A stretch of DNA of 64,000 nt from Paracoccaceae bacterium (GTDB taxonomy: Bacteria; Pseudomonadota; Alphaproteobacteria; Rhodobacterales; Rhodobacteraceae), in the NCBI GenBank assembly GCA_027013095.1, contig JALUYI010000052.1, positions 1-64,000 of the forward strand. Direction: 5' to 3'. Of the stretch, positions 22,524-33,502 are shown piece after piece; positions within the stretch are counted from its first letter, which is position 1; each line of letters begins with the position of its first letter. Under the pieces are notes generated by a model. It worked only from the letters and a program-made list of their open reading frames with translations. It was not told the origin of the DNA and made no database searches. Position numbers and translations under genes: made by a program.

Positions 22524-23548
22524 CAAGACAAAGCAACCGGCAGAACGACATGATGGGTTTCCTCGTTGGATGCGGCTGGGACGATGCCACGCGCATCCCC
22601 CTTGCCGGCGACGCGTCGCCGCGGAGGTACCAGCGTCTGGTCCGCGAGAGATCTGCACAGCGGGCGATCCTGATGGATGCCGATCCCGCCTTGGATCAGG
22701 ATGTTGCGCCATTCCTGCATGTTGGCGCCTTTTTGCACGACGCCGGGTTTTCCGCACCCCGGATCATCGCGCAGGACACCAATTTGGGCTTTGTCCTGAT
22801 GGAGGATCTCGGGGATTTGCAATATGCTCGCTTGTGCCAGAAGCAGCCTGAAATCGAGCGCCCCCTCTATGACGCAGCGATTGACGTTCTGACCGCGCTA
22901 TATCGCCAGCCTCCGCCCCCCCTGCCGCCTTATGGACCTGCAGAATATTTGCGCGAAGCCCGCCTTGCGACTGATTGGTATTTTCCCGCGGCAAGCGGCG
23001 CGCCCCTGCCTGAGGATCAAAAGCAGGAGTTCGAGAATCTGATCGCCAACGCCACCGACGCGGTGGCCCCGACGCGGCCATCAACGGTCCTTCGCGATTG
23101 CCACGCCGAAAACCTGATGTGGCTGCCCACCCGTCAGGGTCTGGGCCGGGTCGGGTTGCTTGACTTTCAGGACGCGCTGACCGGGCATCCCGCCTATGAC
23201 GTCGTTTCGCTGCTCGAGGATGCCCGCCGGGATGTCTCGCCGCAACACGTCTCGCCTCTGATCGCGCGCTTTGTTGCGGCGACGGAGCTGGAAGAAGCGC
23301 CATTTCGTCAGGCCTATGCAACGCTCGGGGCACAACGAAACCTGAAGATCATCGGCATTTTCACGCGACTTTTCAAACGCGACGGGCTATCGGTCTATCT
23401 GCCTTTGATCCCGCGCGTCTGGGCGCATCTTGAAACCGATCTGGCGCATCCGTCACTGGCAAAATTGCGTCGGTTCGTTTTGGCCACCTTCCCCCGACCA
23501 ACCCCCGCCGTTCTGCGACGAATCCGTGAGGGAGAGCCTGTTGCCTGA
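22520..23548 (+). CDS. amgK: N-acetylmuramate/N-acetylglucosamine anomeric kinase AmgK
   Basis: This 342-residue aminoglycoside-phosphotransferase-fold kinase has RRYQRLVRERSAQRAILMDA (nucleotide-side strands) and FVLMEDLGDLQYARL. The catalytic loop is TVLRDCHAENLMWLP, and the metal loop is GLLDFQDALTGHPAYDVVSL. Together with MurU (next gene, overlapping by eight bases) it forms a peptidoglycan recycling bypass: AmgK phosphorylates MurNAc at C1, MurU makes UDP-MurNAc. In Pseudomonas this route gives fosfomycin tolerance. The start overlaps the tsaE stop. Confidence 0.88.
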   Translation: MTRQSNRQNDMMGFLVGCGWDDATRIPLAGDASPRRYQRLVRERSAQRAILMDADPALDQDVAPFLHVGAFLHDAGFSAPRIIAQDTNLGFVLMEDLGDLQYARLCQKQPEIERPLYDAAIDVLTALYRQPPPPLPPYGPAEYLREARLATDWYFPAASGAPLPEDQKQEFENLIANATDAVAPTRPSTVLRDCHAENLMWLPTRQGLGRVGLLDFQDALTGHPAYDVVSLLEDARRDVSPQHVSPLIARFVAATELEEAPFRQAYATLGAQRNLKIIGIFTRLFKRDGLSVYLPLIPRVWAHLETDLAHPSLAKLRRFVLATFPRPTPAVLRRIREGEPVA

Positions 23549-24245
23549 GACAGTCATGATCTTTGCCGCCGGACGCGGCTCACGCCTTGGTGCGCTTTGC
23601 AGGGACAGGCCGAAACCCCTGATCCCGCTTGGCGGTCGCACGATGCTGGAGCGGGCGCTCGACCTTGTGGCCGAGGCTGAAATCCCGCGCATTGCGGTGA
23701 ACACACATTACCTTGGCGACCAGATTGCGACCCTTCTTGCGCCGCGACCGGATATAAGCGTGATCCCGGAATCGCCGATCGCGCTAGAGACCGGGGGCGG
23801 GATGAAAAATGCGCTGCCGGTGCTGGGTTTGGATCCGGTTTTTACCCTGAATCCTGACGCACTGTGGGGGGGGCCGAACCCGTTGGTTGCTCTGAAACGG
23901 GCGTGGCACCCCGGCAAAATGGGTGCGCTGTTGATGCTGGTGCCTCTGGCGCGCGCAACGGCACACAAGGGGCGCGGAGACTTTTCCCTGTATCCCGATG
24001 GCCGCCTGCAGCGCCACCACGGCGAACCCGCAGCGGCCTATGTCAACACAGGTGCGCAGATCATCTGGCCGGAAATCTCACAATTCATTGATAAAGAACG
24101 ATTTTCCATGAATGTTCTCTGGGATATCCTGATTGAGGAGCGGCGCCTTTTTGGCATTATTCACCCCGGGACATGGGTCGATACCGGAACCCCCGAGGGG
24201 ATTGCTGCCGCCGAACGGATCTTGAGGGGCCCCGGCCATGTTTGA
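23541..24245 (+). CDS. murU: N-acetylmuramate-1-phosphate uridylyltransferase MurU
   Basis: This 234-residue protein with a TTG start (23541) behind GAGGGAGAG has the nucleotidyltransferase signature VMIFAAGRGSRLGALCRDRP KPLIPLGG, then VNTHYLGDQI, SPIALETGGGMKNALPVLG and VDTGTPEGIAAAERIL. It transfers UMP to MurNAc-1-P from AmgK, completing cell-wall recycling. An ATG start 15 bases later is possible, but the TTG fits the ribosome site. It overlaps addB by eight bases. Confidence 0.88.
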   Translation: MPETVMIFAAGRGSRLGALCRDRPKPLIPLGGRTMLERALDLVAEAEIPRIAVNTHYLGDQIATLLAPRPDISVIPESPIALETGGGMKNALPVLGLDPVFTLNPDALWGGPNPLVALKRAWHPGKMGALLMLVPLARATAHKGRGDFSLYPDGRLQRHHGEPAAAYVNTGAQIIWPEISQFIDKERFSMNVLWDILIEERRLFGIIHPGTWVDTGTPEGIAAAERILRGPGHV

Positions 24246-27219
24246 GCCAGAGGAGGAGCCCCGGTGCTTTGTTCTGCCGGTTGGCAGCGCCTTTTTTCCC
24301 GGCGTACTGGCGGGTCTGCGTCAGCGCCTTTCCGGGCAACCGCCCGAAGCGATGGCGCGGGTCCAGATATTCGTCAACTCGCGCCGTGCCGAACGCCATC
24401 TGACAGCGCTGTTCCTGCGCGGTCCTGCGGGGTTTCTGCCACGGTTGCGCGTGATTGACGATCTGGCGCTGGAAACACCCGAGGGCGCGGAAATTCCCAC
24501 CCCGGTTTCGCCCCTGTTTCGCCGGATCGAACTGGGGCGCATGATCTCGGCGCTGCTGGATGCCGACCCGACGCTGGCGCCGCGCACTGCGGTGTTTGAT
24601 CTGGCGGATTCGCTGGCCAATTTGATGGATGAAATGCACGGAGAGGGGGTCTCTCCCGAGGCGCTGGAACGGCTTGATCTGTCCGGTCATGCCGCTCATT
24701 GGGAGCGCAGCCTGACCTTTCTACGAATCTTGAAACCGTTCTTTGATGATCTGTCTGAACCGGACCACGATGCACGCCAACGTCTGGTCATCGAGGCCCT
24801 GATCCGGGATTGGGAGGCACGGCCGCCAAAGACCCCCGTTCTTGTCGCCGGCTCAACCGGATCGCGCGGGGCCAGTGCGATGCTGATGCGCGCGGTGTCT
24901 CGGCTGCCGCAAGGGGCCGTTATTCTGCCGGGGTTTGATCCGCACACCCCTTTGGCGGCATTGCTGTCGGATGAGGGCGAGATCAGCGCCCCCGACCACC
25001 CGCAGGCCGGCCTTTTCGGGTTCATCAGATCGCTGCATCTGAAGCCGGCGGACTGTCCGCAATGGGTGGACGCAAAAGTGGCGACTCCGGCGCGCAATCG
25101 TCTGGTCTCGCTGGCTCTTCGCCCGGCGCCGGTCACCGATCACTGGCTGCGCGAGGGGCCGCATCTGGGCGGGTTGGCCGAGGCCTGTGCCGGACTAACC
25201 CTGATCGAGGCCCGGTCGCAACGGGACGAGGCGCTGGCCATTGCGCTGCGTCTGCGACAGGCTGCGGATGAAGGACAAAAGGCGACCCTGATCTCGCCGG
25301 ACCGACAGCTGACGCGGCAGGTCAGCGCCGCATTGACACGTTGGGGAATCCTGCCCGACGACAGCGCTGGACGACCACTGGCGCTCAGCCCCCCGGGCGT
25401 TTTCCTGCGTATGACCGCGGCGCTGCGCCATGAGGACGCGCGCCCCGAAACCTTGTTGGCCCTGTTAAAGCACCCCCTGACCCACAGCGGTGGAGGGCGC
25501 AACCGGCATCTGCTGCGCAGCCGCGATCTGGAGCTGGAGCTGCTGCGCGGCGGACCTCCCGAGGTTGATTTCACCAGCATCGACGCCTGGGCCGCGGCGC
25601 GCAAAAATGACGACGGTGCGCTGGCTTGGGCCAGGTGGCTGCGTCAGGCCCTCGCGCCAAAGGCCCCCGCCCGTGCCTTGTTGCAGGATCACGTCACGGC
25701 GCATGAGGCGCTGGCCCAGACGCTGGCCGATGGCTCTGGTCCCGACGCCGGTGGCAATGCACTGTGGCAGGCGGCCGCGGGGTTTGAGGCGGCACGCATC
25801 TGGGGCACGCTAAAGGATGCCGCCGTCGCCGGCGGCGAGATGTCGGCCGAGGAATATGCGTCCATTCTGGACGGTGCGCTGGCGGGGGGCGAAGTGCGGG
25901 ACACGGTATCGCGCCATCCGCTGATTGCGATATGGGGCCCACGTGAGGCGCGATTGTCCGATGAGGGTCTGGTCATCCTCGCCGGGCTGAACGAGGGCTC
26001 TTGGCCGCGCCTTCCGGCACCCGACCCGTGGCTGAACCGACAGATGCGAAAAGACGCGGGGCTGTTGCTGCCCGAGCGGCAAATCGGCCTGTCGGCGCAT
26101 GATTTTCAAATGGCCGTGGCCGCAGAAACCGTGGTTCTGAGCCGCGCGCTGCGGGATGCCGAGGCGCCGACCATCGCCTCGCGCTGGGTGATCCGTCTAA
26201 CCAATCTCTTGTCGGGAATCGGTCACGAGGGCGAGGAGGCGCTGGCCGGTATGCGCCGCCGGGGGCGCGCCCTTATCGAGATGGCGCGAACCCTAGAAAC
26301 TCCGCGGGAAATACTGCCACCGGCGCCTAGACCGGCGCCGCGGCCTCCGCTTTCCATGCGGCCTGATCATCTCTCGGTCACCCAGATCAAGACGCTGATC
26401 CGCGACCCTTACGCTATATATGCCCGCCAGATCCTGCGTCTGCGTGCGCTGTTGCCATTGCGAAACAAGCCTGATGCGCTGGTGCGGGGGCGGGCCCTGC
26501 ACCGGGTGATGGAAGAGTTCGTCGAGACCGCCGAAATCCCCCTGCCCCAGACCGAAACCGGGATCGAACCCGAGATCAGGCGGCTTCTGCACGTGGCGGC
26601 TGAGGTGTTGGCCGCGGACGTTCCCTGGCCAGCCACCCGACGGCTGTGGCTGGCGCGGCTGGGCCGGATCAGCGACTGGTTTGTGCGCGGAGAGGTCGGG
26701 CGTCGCGCGCTCGGCGCCCCCGTCGCCTTGGAACGCCTTGGACGGATCACCCTTCCGGGGGGGCGCTTCACCCTGAGCGCCAAGGCCGACCGGATCGACC
26801 GCACCCCGGACGGGCGTGGAATGATTTACGATTACAAGACCGGCAAGCCTCCGTCCAAGGGGCAGATCATCCATTTTGACAAGCAGCTGCCACTTGAAGG
26901 CGCGATGCTGCAGCGCGGCGCCTTTCGCGACCTGGACCCGATGCCGGTTGCCGGGCTGCAATATATCGGCCTTGGCGCGACACCAGAGCTGCGCGAGGTC
27001 GAGATCTCAAACGGCGAGATCGATGCGGCATGGCACGGTCTGCAACGCCTGATCGCCGCATATGAGCATGAGGAAACCGGATATACGGCGCGAGCGCGGA
27101 TGGAAAAACGCACCGACCCGTCAGATTATGACCACCTGTCGCGCCGCGGGGAATGGGATGACAGCGATGCGCCCGTCAGCGATGTTCTTGGCGACCCTCG
27201 CGATGGAGACCGCACATGA
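24238..27219 (+). CDS. addB: Double-strand break repair protein AddB
   Basis: This 993-residue protein of the alphaproteobacterial AddB family has LPVGSAFFPGVLAGLRQRLS at the start and degenerate helicase motifs in the first two-thirds (LVAGSTGSRGASAMLMRAVS, VILAGLNEGSWPRLPAPDPW). The C-terminal RecB-type nuclease domain (about 720-960) has GRALHRVMEEFV, RIDRTPDGRGMIYDYKTGKP (Asp ... YDYKTG) and GLQYIGLGA. With AddA it resects DNA ends at Chi-like sites to load RecA. The AddB Fe-S cysteines known in Firmicutes are not obvious. It is coupled to addA (ATGA). Confidence 0.95.
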   Translation: MFEPEEEPRCFVLPVGSAFFPGVLAGLRQRLSGQPPEAMARVQIFVNSRRAERHLTALFLRGPAGFLPRLRVIDDLALETPEGAEIPTPVSPLFRRIELGRMISALLDADPTLAPRTAVFDLADSLANLMDEMHGEGVSPEALERLDLSGHAAHWERSLTFLRILKPFFDDLSEPDHDARQRLVIEALIRDWEARPPKTPVLVAGSTGSRGASAMLMRAVSRLPQGAVILPGFDPHTPLAALLSDEGEISAPDHPQAGLFGFIRSLHLKPADCPQWVDAKVATPARNRLVSLALRPAPVTDHWLREGPHLGGLAEACAGLTLIEARSQRDEALAIALRLRQAADEGQKATLISPDRQLTRQVSAALTRWGILPDDSAGRPLALSPPGVFLRMTAALRHEDARPETLLALLKHPLTHSGGGRNRHLLRSRDLELELLRGGPPEVDFTSIDAWAAARKNDDGALAWARWLRQALAPKAPARALLQDHVTAHEALAQTLADGSGPDAGGNALWQAAAGFEAARIWGTLKDAAVAGGEMSAEEYASILDGALAGGEVRDTVSRHPLIAIWGPREARLSDEGLVILAGLNEGSWPRLPAPDPWLNRQMRKDAGLLLPERQIGLSAHDFQMAVAAETVVLSRALRDAEAPTIASRWVIRLTNLLSGIGHEGEEALAGMRRRGRALIEMARTLETPREILPPAPRPAPRPPLSMRPDHLSVTQIKTLIRDPYAIYARQILRLRALLPLRNKPDALVRGRALHRVMEEFVETAEIPLPQTETGIEPEIRRLLHVAAEVLAADVPWPATRRLWLARLGRISDWFVRGEVGRRALGAPVALERLGRITLPGGRFTLSAKADRIDRTPDGRGMIYDYKTGKPPSKGQIIHFDKQLPLEGAMLQRGAFRDLDPMPVAGLQYIGLGATPELREVEISNGEIDAAWHGLQRLIAAYEHEETGYTARARMEKRTDPSDYDHLSRRGEWDDSDAPVSDVLGDPRDGDRT

Positions 27220-30200
27220 GTCCCTCGGCCGCAACGCACGCGCAGAACCGCGCCGCCAACCCGCTGAACTCGACCTGGGTGTCGGCCAACGCCGGATCGG
27301 GGAAAACCCGGGTTCTGACCGACCGCGTTGCGCGTCTTTTGTTGCGCAATGTGCCCCCGCAAAAGATCCTGTGTCTGACCTACACCAAGGCGGCTGCGGC
27401 TCATATGCAAAACCAGCTTTTCAACCGTCTGGGGGCGTGGTCGATGCTGCCGGACGCCGAGCTGGCCGAGCGCCTGAGAGATTTGGGCGAGGACATGGCC
27501 GGCACAGATCCGGTGGGCCTTGGCCATGCGCGTACGCTTTTTGCCCGGGCGCTGGAAACCCCCGGCGGGCTGAAAATTCAGACGATTCACTCGTTTTGCG
27601 CCGCGCTTTTGCGCCGTTTCCCGCTGGAGGCCGGTGTCTCGCCACTGTTCCGGGAAATGGATGAGCGCAGCGCCAGACTGCTGCGCGCCGATGTCCTGCA
27701 ATCTCTGGCCGAGGGCCCGGCGCAGTCGGCCTTTGACGGTATGGCCGCGTTCCTGTCCGGCGATGATCCCGACCGTCTGGTTCAGGACATCCTGCGGTAT
27801 CGGGACGGGTTTTCGCCGGCACTGGACGGCGCCGCCATCTGGAAGATGTTTCATCTCGCGCCCGGATACGACAGCGCGGATTATCTGGCCGAGGTCTGGC
27901 CCGAAGGAACCGGTGAGCTGCTGCACGACCTTAAATGCGCGCTGGAAACAGGCGGCGAGACCGACATCAAAAACGCCGCACGCCTTGCAAATATCGATCT
28001 GGGAGCCCCGACACTGGATACTGCCGGGGTTCTGGAAAAGATGTTCGTCTTTGGGTTGTCCTCAAAAACCGCACCCGAGCAGGCCAAGACCACCTTTCCG
28101 ACCCAATCCGTTCGCCGCACCCACCCCGAACTGTTTGCCCGGGTTCACGCCTTGATGCTGAAATATCAGGACGCGCGCCCAAGGCGGTTGGCGCTGGCTG
28201 CGGCGCAAAAGACGTTGGCCCTGCATCGCTTTGCGCAGGTGTTCCTGCCAGCCTTTGAGCGGCGCAAACAGGCGCATGGCTGGCTGGATTTTGACGATCT
28301 GATCCTGAAGGCGCGCGACCTGTTGTCCAATTCATCAATGGCGCAATGGGTGCTGTTCAGGCTGGATGGCGGGATCGACCATATTCTGGTGGATGAAGCA
28401 CAGGACACCAGCCCCGCCCAATGGTCCGTCATCGCGCGGTTGGCAGAAGAATTTTCAACCGGCCTCAGTGCGCGCGAGGTGCAGCGCACGCTTTTTGTCG
28501 TCGGCGATGAAAAGCAGTCGATCTATTCCTTTCAGGGGGCGGACCCTGACGCCTTTGGCGACATGCGAGATCGTTTTGAATCGCGCCTGTTGGCAACCAA
28601 CGCCCCCTTGGTCAAGCATGACCTGCTATTTTCATTCCGTTCGTCCAGTGCCATCCTGCGCCTTGTGGATTGCGTGTTTCAGCCCGGCAACGGCGGCTTT
28701 GCCGGCACCACGACACATCGGGCCTTTTTTGAAGAATTGCCGGGGCGAGTCGATCTGTGGCCATTTCTGACGCGCTCGGACGCGGCTGAGCCAGGGGACT
28801 GGTTCGATCCGGTCGATGCACCGCCGCCGGGGGATCCGTCAATCGAACTGGCCGGACAGATCGCTGACGGGATCAAGACCCTTCTTGATGGTGGGGAAAC
28901 CCTGCCCACCACCGACGGCGTGCGCCCGATCAAGGCCGGAGACTTTCTGATTTTGGTGCAACGTCGCTCGGATTTGTTTCACGAAATCATCCGGGCGCTC
29001 AAGGATCGAGACCTGCCGGTGGCGGGTGCGGACCGGCTGAAGATCGGCGGCGAACTGGCAGTGCGGGATCTGGTCGCGCTGCTGTCATTTCTGGCCACCC
29101 CCGAGGATGATCTGGCGCTGGCAGAGGCCCTGCGTTCGCCGTTGTTCGGGTTGACCGAGGCCGACCTGTTCAACCTTGCCGCCAACAGGACCGGCCATCT
29201 CTGGGAATCGCTGCGGGCGAACCGGGATACGTTTGTCGAAGCCTTTGAAATCGCCAGCGATTTGCTGGCGCAGACGGATTTCTTGCGCCCCTACGAGATT
29301 CTTGAACGGATCCTGACCCGTCACAACGGCCGCGACCGGCTGGTCGGGCGTCTGGGTCGCGAGGCCGAAGACGGGATCGATGCGCTGCTGACCCAAGCGC
29401 TGCAATACGAGCAGCTCGCCCCCCCCAGCCTGATCGGTTTTCTCGAGTGGATGTCCTTGGATGAGGGCGACATCAAACGTCAGATCGACAGCGACAGCAA
29501 CGAAATTCGCGTGATGACAGTGCATGGCGCCAAGGGGCTGGAGGCGCCCATCGTCATTCTGCCGGACACCGCCAAACGTCAGGCGCCACGGGGCTCGGAA
29601 GTGGTGGTTCTGCCAAACGGGACCGCCTGCTGGAAATCCGCCCGTGAGTCCTGCCCTCGGGTTCTGCGCGAGGCGATTGACGCCCGCCAGAGCAAGGATA
29701 TGGCCGAACGGATGCGGGTTCTTTACGTCGCTCTGACCCGTGCCGAGACTTGGCTGATCGTCTGCGGCGCCGGTGACGCGGGCAAGCCGGGCGAAAGCTG
29801 GTACACCCATGTCGCCGCCGCGCTGGACCAGTTGGGGACCGAAACGGTGTCGTTCTGCTCCCGCCCGATCCGCCGGTTTCAGACCCTGTCCTGGGAGCAA
29901 CCGGCAACCCGGGATGTCGTCCCTGCGCTCGCCGCCGACCGCCCGGTGCTGCCGGGATGGAGCAGGACTCGGGCGCCTCTGGTTGAAAAGGTATCTCCGC
30001 CTCTCAGCCCGTCGGATCTTGGCGGGGAAAAGGTCCTCTCCGGCGTGACCGAAATCCCTACGCCGGGTTTTGCCGAGGACGTGGCGATGGTGCGGGGAAC
30101 GCTGATCCACCGGCTGCTGGAGCATTTGCCGCCGACGCCACCTGAAAACCGGGCGGCGCGGGCAGAGCAGATCCTGCAACAGCCGGGCGACCCCCTTCAG

Positions 30201-30590
30201 ACCTCGCTGATCCCCGGCGTCTTGGCCGAGGCGCTGACAGTCCTTGACAGCCCGGAATGTGCGGCAATTTTTGCCCCTGATGCCCTGACTGAGGTTCCAC
30301 TTGCCGCCAGTCTTGGAGGGCGGGTGTTGTTCGGAGTCATTGACCGCCTTCTGATCTGGCCCGACCGGGTTCTGGCGGTCGATTTCAAGACGAACTCGAC
30401 GGTGCCCGACAGCGCGCAAGAAACCCCTGAGGGGCTGTTGCGGCAAATGGGGGCCTACAGTTTGGCGCTGGGCCAGATATACCCGAACCGCAAAATCGAG
30501 ACCGCAATCCTGTGGACCAAAACCGCCCGGCTGATGCCCCTGCCCCACAAGATTGTGACAGATGCCCTCAACCGGGCCACCCTGCCTTGA
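27216..30590 (+). CDS. addA: Double-strand break repair helicase-nuclease AddA
   Basis: This 1124-residue UvrD/Rep-family helicase has Walker [21 protein letters not shown], Ia [76 protein letters not shown] and [16 protein letters not shown]. The C-terminal nuclease motif is [15 protein letters not shown]. It is the motor and one nuclease of AddAB, the RecBCD equivalent in alphaproteobacteria. It follows addB with a four-base overlap; trxA lies 65 bases on. Confidence 0.97.
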   Translation: MSPSAATHAQNRAANPLNSTWVSANAGSGKTRVLTDRVARLLLRNVPPQKILCLTYTKAAAAHMQNQLFNRLGAWSMLPDAELAERLRDLGEDMAGTDPVGLGHARTLFARALETPGGLKIQTIHSFCAALLRRFPLEAGVSPLFREMDERSARLLRADVLQSLAEGPAQSAFDGMAAFLSGDDPDRLVQDILRYRDGFSPALDGAAIWKMFHLAPGYDSADYLAEVWPEGTGELLHDLKCALETGGETDIKNAARLANIDLGAPTLDTAGVLEKMFVFGLSSKTAPEQAKTTFPTQSVRRTHPELFARVHALMLKYQDARPRRLALAAAQKTLALHRFAQVFLPAFERRKQAHGWLDFDDLILKARDLLSNSSMAQWVLFRLDGGIDHILVDEAQDTSPAQWSVIARLAEEFSTGLSAREVQRTLFVVGDEKQSIYSFQGADPDAFGDMRDRFESRLLATNAPLVKHDLLFSFRSSSAILRLVDCVFQPGNGGFAGTTTHRAFFEELPGRVDLWPFLTRSDAAEPGDWFDPVDAPPPGDPSIELAGQIADGIKTLLDGGETLPTTDGVRPIKAGDFLILVQRRSDLFHEIIRALKDRDLPVAGADRLKIGGELAVRDLVALLSFLATPEDDLALAEALRSPLFGLTEADLFNLAANRTGHLWESLRANRDTFVEAFEIASDLLAQTDFLRPYEILERILTRHNGRDRLVGRLGREAEDGIDALLTQALQYEQLAPPSLIGFLEWMSLDEGDIKRQIDSDSNEIRVMTVHGAKGLEAPIVILPDTAKRQAPRGSEVVVLPNGTACWKSARESCPRVLREAIDARQSKDMAERMRVLYVALTRAETWLIVCGAGDAGKPGESWYTHVAAALDQLGTETVSFCSRPIRRFQTLSWEQPATRDVVPALAADRPVLPGWSRTRAPLVEKVSPPLSPSDLGGEKVLSGVTEIPTPGFAEDVAMVRGTLIHRLLEHLPPTPPENRAARAEQILQQPGDPLQTSLIPGVLAEALTVLDSPECAAIFAPDALTEVPLAASLGGRVLFGVIDRLLIWPDRVLAVDFKTNSTVPDSAQETPEGLLRQMGAYSLALGQIYPNRKIETAILWTKTARLMPLPHKIVTDALNRATLP

Positions 30591-30654
30591 CGCCGAAGAG
30601 GCGCGTACATACGTTACCGTTCAACGCAAACAATCACGGTCAGGAGGCCGCAAA

Positions 30655-30975
30655 ATGGCAACAGTTAAAGTCACCGACGCAACATTCGATGCAGAGGTCA
30701 AAAACTCGGACGTGCCCGTCGTCGTCGATTTCTGGGCTGAATGGTGCGGCCCCTGCAAAATGATCGGGCCGGCGCTGGAAGAATTGTCCGAGGAATACGC
30801 CGGAAAGATCAAGATCGCCAAGGTGAACGTGGATGAAAACCCCAATTCGCCGATGGTGCTGGGCGTGCGCGGCATCCCGGCGCTGTTCATGTTCAAGGAC
30901 GGTCAGGTGGTATCCAACAAAACTGGCGCGGCCCCCAAATCTGTGTTGCAGGAATGGATTGACAGCGCCGTCTGA
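30655..30975 (+). CDS. trxA: Thioredoxin
   Basis: This 106-residue thioredoxin begins [20 protein letters not shown] with active site [20 protein letters not shown] and the cis-Pro loop [14 protein letters not shown]. It reduces protein disulfides and is recycled by thioredoxin reductase. The ATG at 30655 follows AGGAGG by seven bases; the longer reading from 30562 is not used. It is the last gene before a clear intrinsic terminator (31009-31036). Confidence 0.97.
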   Translation: MATVKVTDATFDAEVKNSDVPVVVDFWAEWCGPCKMIGPALEELSEEYAGKIKIAKVNVDENPNSPMVLGVRGIPALFMFKDGQVVSNKTGAAPKSVLQEWIDSAV

Positions 30976-31008
30976 CCGACCGGCGTTTTGAATCGGCGTT
31001 TGATACGC

Positions 31009-31036
31009 AAGGGCGTCCTCTAGGGCGCCCTTTTTT
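31009..31036 (+). terminator. Intrinsic terminator after trxA
   Basis: AAGGGCG (31009-31015) pairs with CGCCCTT (31026-31032), with a ten-base loop and a T6 run at 31031-31036. It ends the addB-addA-trxA transcript 30-60 bases after the stop and before the convergent folC gene. Confidence 0.9.
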
Positions 31037-31065
31037 CGCAGCGGTGCGGGAAGTATGCATGAGGT

Positions 31066-32340
31066 TCACCCGTTGTCGCGCAAAACATTCCCGGCCAGAT
31101 AGAGCGAGCCGCAAATCAAGATTCGGGCGGTCGGATCGGTCGCGACGATATCGTCAACGGCTGCGGCCACCGTATCGGAAACCTTGGCCCTCAGCCCCGC
31201 CTTGCGGGCGGCGGCAACGGTTTCCCCGGCGGGCAACGTTGCCGTTTCGCCGGGGATCGAAACCCCGTGAAGGCTGTCCACCACCGCGCTGAGCGGCGCC
31301 AGATAGCCGCCGATATCCTTGGTGTTCAACATTCCGCAAATCATGTGAACCCGGCGCTTGGGGAGGCGCGCCAAGGCCTCGGCAAGGGCTGCGCCGGCCG
31401 CCGGGTTGTGGCCGCCATCCAGCCACAGTTCGGCATCGGGGGCGCGGGTAATCAACGGCCCGTGCCGCAGTCGTTGCAGCCGCGCCGGCCAGCGAGCGGT
31501 GGTTATGCCGCGTTCTATGGCGTCCTCATCAAGACCCAGAAACCGCAAAGCGGCAATCGCCGCACCGGCGTTTTTCACCTGATGGGCCCCGATCAGGTTG
31601 GGCAGCGGCAGGTCCAGAAGGCCGGCCTCGTCCTGATAGGTCATGCGCCCGTTTTCCTCGGTAACCATCCAGTGCTGCCCATGCACTAAAAGCGGGGCGC
31701 CAACCCGTGCCGCCTGTGTCTCGATGACCTCGAGGGCATCCTCTGCCTGCGGCCCGACGACACAGGGCACACCGGGTTTCAGGATTCCCGCTTTTTCCCC
31801 GGCAATTTCGGGCAGCGTCTCGCCCAGATATTGCTGATGATCGATCGAGACCGGCGCAATGATGCATAGCGCTGGTGCCGGAATCACATTGGTGGCGTCA
31901 AGCCGCCCTCCAAGGCCGACCTCGAGCAGGGTAAAATCGGCCGGGCAGCGCGAAAACGCCAGAAAGGCCGCGCAGGTCGTGATCTCGAAATAGGTGATCG
32001 GCACCCCGGCGTTGGCGGCTTCGCACTGTTCAAGGGTCCGGGCCAGAAGGCTCTCATCGATCAAATCACCAGCCAGACGGATGCGCTCGTGAAAGCGGGC
32101 AAGATGCGGCGAGGTATAGGCGTGAACCCTCTGTCCCGCGGCCTCCAGCCCGGCCCGAATCATCGCCTGAGTCGAACCTTTGCCGTTGGTGCCGGCAACG
32201 TGGACAATCGGCGGTAGCTGCCGTTCGGGATGCTCCAGTTCGGCCAGCAGGCGGTGCATCCGCCCCAGCGTCAGGTCGATGATCTTGGGATGCAGGGACA
32301 TCAGCCGGGTCAGGATGACGTCGCTATGGGGCGCGCTCAC
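31066..32340 (-). CDS. folC: Folylpolyglutamate synthase / dihydrofolate synthase
   Basis: This 424-residue Mur-ligase-fold enzyme has the P-loop PIVHVAGTNGKGSTQAMIRA, then YTSPHLARFHERIRLAGDLI, LLEVGLGGRLDATNVI, LWLDGGHNPAAGAALAEAL and GSLYLAGNVLRDNG at the end. It adds glutamate to dihydropteroate and to tetrahydrofolates. The start is the GTG at 32340, which overlaps the accD stop (GTGA). The accD-folC pairing is common in proteobacteria. It faces trxA, with the terminator between. Confidence 0.95.
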   Translation of the reverse strand: MSAPHSDVILTRLMSLHPKIIDLTLGRMHRLLAELEHPERQLPPIVHVAGTNGKGSTQAMIRAGLEAAGQRVHAYTSPHLARFHERIRLAGDLIDESLLARTLEQCEAANAGVPITYFEITTCAAFLAFSRCPADFTLLEVGLGGRLDATNVIPAPALCIIAPVSIDHQQYLGETLPEIAGEKAGILKPGVPCVVGPQAEDALEVIETQAARVGAPLLVHGQHWMVTEENGRMTYQDEAGLLDLPLPNLIGAHQVKNAGAAIAALRFLGLDEDAIERGITTARWPARLQRLRHGPLITRAPDAELWLDGGHNPAAGAALAEALARLPKRRVHMICGMLNTKDIGGYLAPLSAVVDSLHGVSIPGETATLPAGETVAAARKAGLRAKVSDTVAAAVDDIVATDPTARILICGSLYLAGNVLRDNG

Positions 32341-33305
32341 CCCTTCTTGTCCTTGCCGGAGTCCCCATCTGCGCCCTTGTCTGAATCCGTGCCCGTGGCT
32401 GTAGTTTCGGCAGTTGCATCGTCTTCGCAGGCGGCAAGGTCGCCCTTGATTGCGGGACTCTGGCGCATCAGCATCCGGCAGATGGTCACCAGTTCTTCGC
32501 GGATGTCCTTGCGGGCCACAACCCGGTCGATCATGCCGTGATCCAGCAGATATTCGGCACGCTGGAACCCCTCGGGCAGGCTCTCGCGGATGGTCTGTTC
32601 GATAACCCGTGCGCCAGCAAAGCCGATCAGGGCGTTCGGTTCGGCCAGATGCACGTCGCCCAGCATTGCAAATGACGCCGTTACCCCGCCCGTGGTTGGA
32701 TGCGTCAAGACGACGATAAAGGGCAGTCCGGCCTCTTTCACCATGTCCACGGCGACCGTGGTGCGGGGCATCTGCATCAGGCTGAGGATCCCCTCCTGCA
32801 TGCGCGCGCCACCGGCTGCGGTAAAGATCACCAGCGGGCATTTTCTGGCAATCGCCTCATTGGCGGCGGCCACGATGGCATTGCCGACGAACATCCCCAT
32901 CGAGCCGCCCATGAATTTGAAGTTCTGCCCGGCCAGAACAAACGGCGTGCGCTGGATTTCACCGGTTGCCACCAGCATCGCATCCTCTTCGCCGGTTGAT
33001 TTCTGGGCAATCTTCACCCGGTCGGGATATTTTTTTTGATCGCGGAAATGCAGCGGATCGACGATCGGCTTTGGCACCTCGACCTCGGTGAACAGGCCAC
33101 CGTCAAACAGGTGCTTGAACCGCTCGCGCGGCGAGATATGCATGTGGTGGTCGCAGTTGGGGCATACGTTTTGCGCATCCTTCAGCTCGCGATGGAACAG
33201 CATGGTGCCGCAGGAGTCGCACTTGCTCCACAAATTGTCCGGCGTTTCGCGCCGCGAAAAGATCGAGTTGATCTTGGGTCGGACATAGTTGGAAATCCAG
33301 TTCAT
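32337..33305 (-). CDS. accD: Acetyl-CoA carboxylase carboxyltransferase subunit beta
   Basis: This 322-residue protein has the N-terminal zinc finger CDSCGTMLFHRELKDAQNVC PNCDHH and the crotonase-like core FAGQNFKFMGGSMGMFVGNA ... FTAAGGARMQEGILSLMQM ... PTTGGVTASFAMLGDVHLAE. It transfers the carboxyl group from biotin to acetyl-CoA, the first step of fatty acid synthesis. The start MNWISNYVRPKINS at 33305 is used rather than the longer reading. The C-terminal 35 residues are an acidic, Thr/Asp/Lys tail absent in E. coli. Confidence 0.95.
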   Translation of the reverse strand: MNWISNYVRPKINSIFSRRETPDNLWSKCDSCGTMLFHRELKDAQNVCPNCDHHMHISPRERFKHLFDGGLFTEVEVPKPIVDPLHFRDQKKYPDRVKIAQKSTGEEDAMLVATGEIQRTPFVLAGQNFKFMGGSMGMFVGNAIVAAANEAIARKCPLVIFTAAGGARMQEGILSLMQMPRTTVAVDMVKEAGLPFIVVLTHPTTGGVTASFAMLGDVHLAEPNALIGFAGARVIEQTIRESLPEGFQRAEYLLDHGMIDRVVARKDIREELVTICRMLMRQSPAIKGDLAACEDDATAETTATGTDSDKGADGDSGKDKKG

Positions 33306-33502
33306 GCGGGCCCTGCGCTCCTGATCATGGTGTTTTTTGCTAAATAGGACCGGAATGGCCGAAATGCAATCACAACAACGCGCCGCACGCGCGCTCAAAA
33401 CCAGCGAAACTTTGCCCCGCGATAAACCCCGGCCTTGTGCATGTTGCGCCTGTCGCCTATTCCATTCGTGCAATCAGACCGGAGTTTTGAGGGGCATCAG
33501 CC

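Noticed and set aside
29085-30548. 487-codon open frame on the minus strand inside addA
   Set aside because: It is antisense to the conserved helicase and nuclease motifs of AddA, has no recognisable domain, and long antisense frames are common in GC-rich coding DNA.
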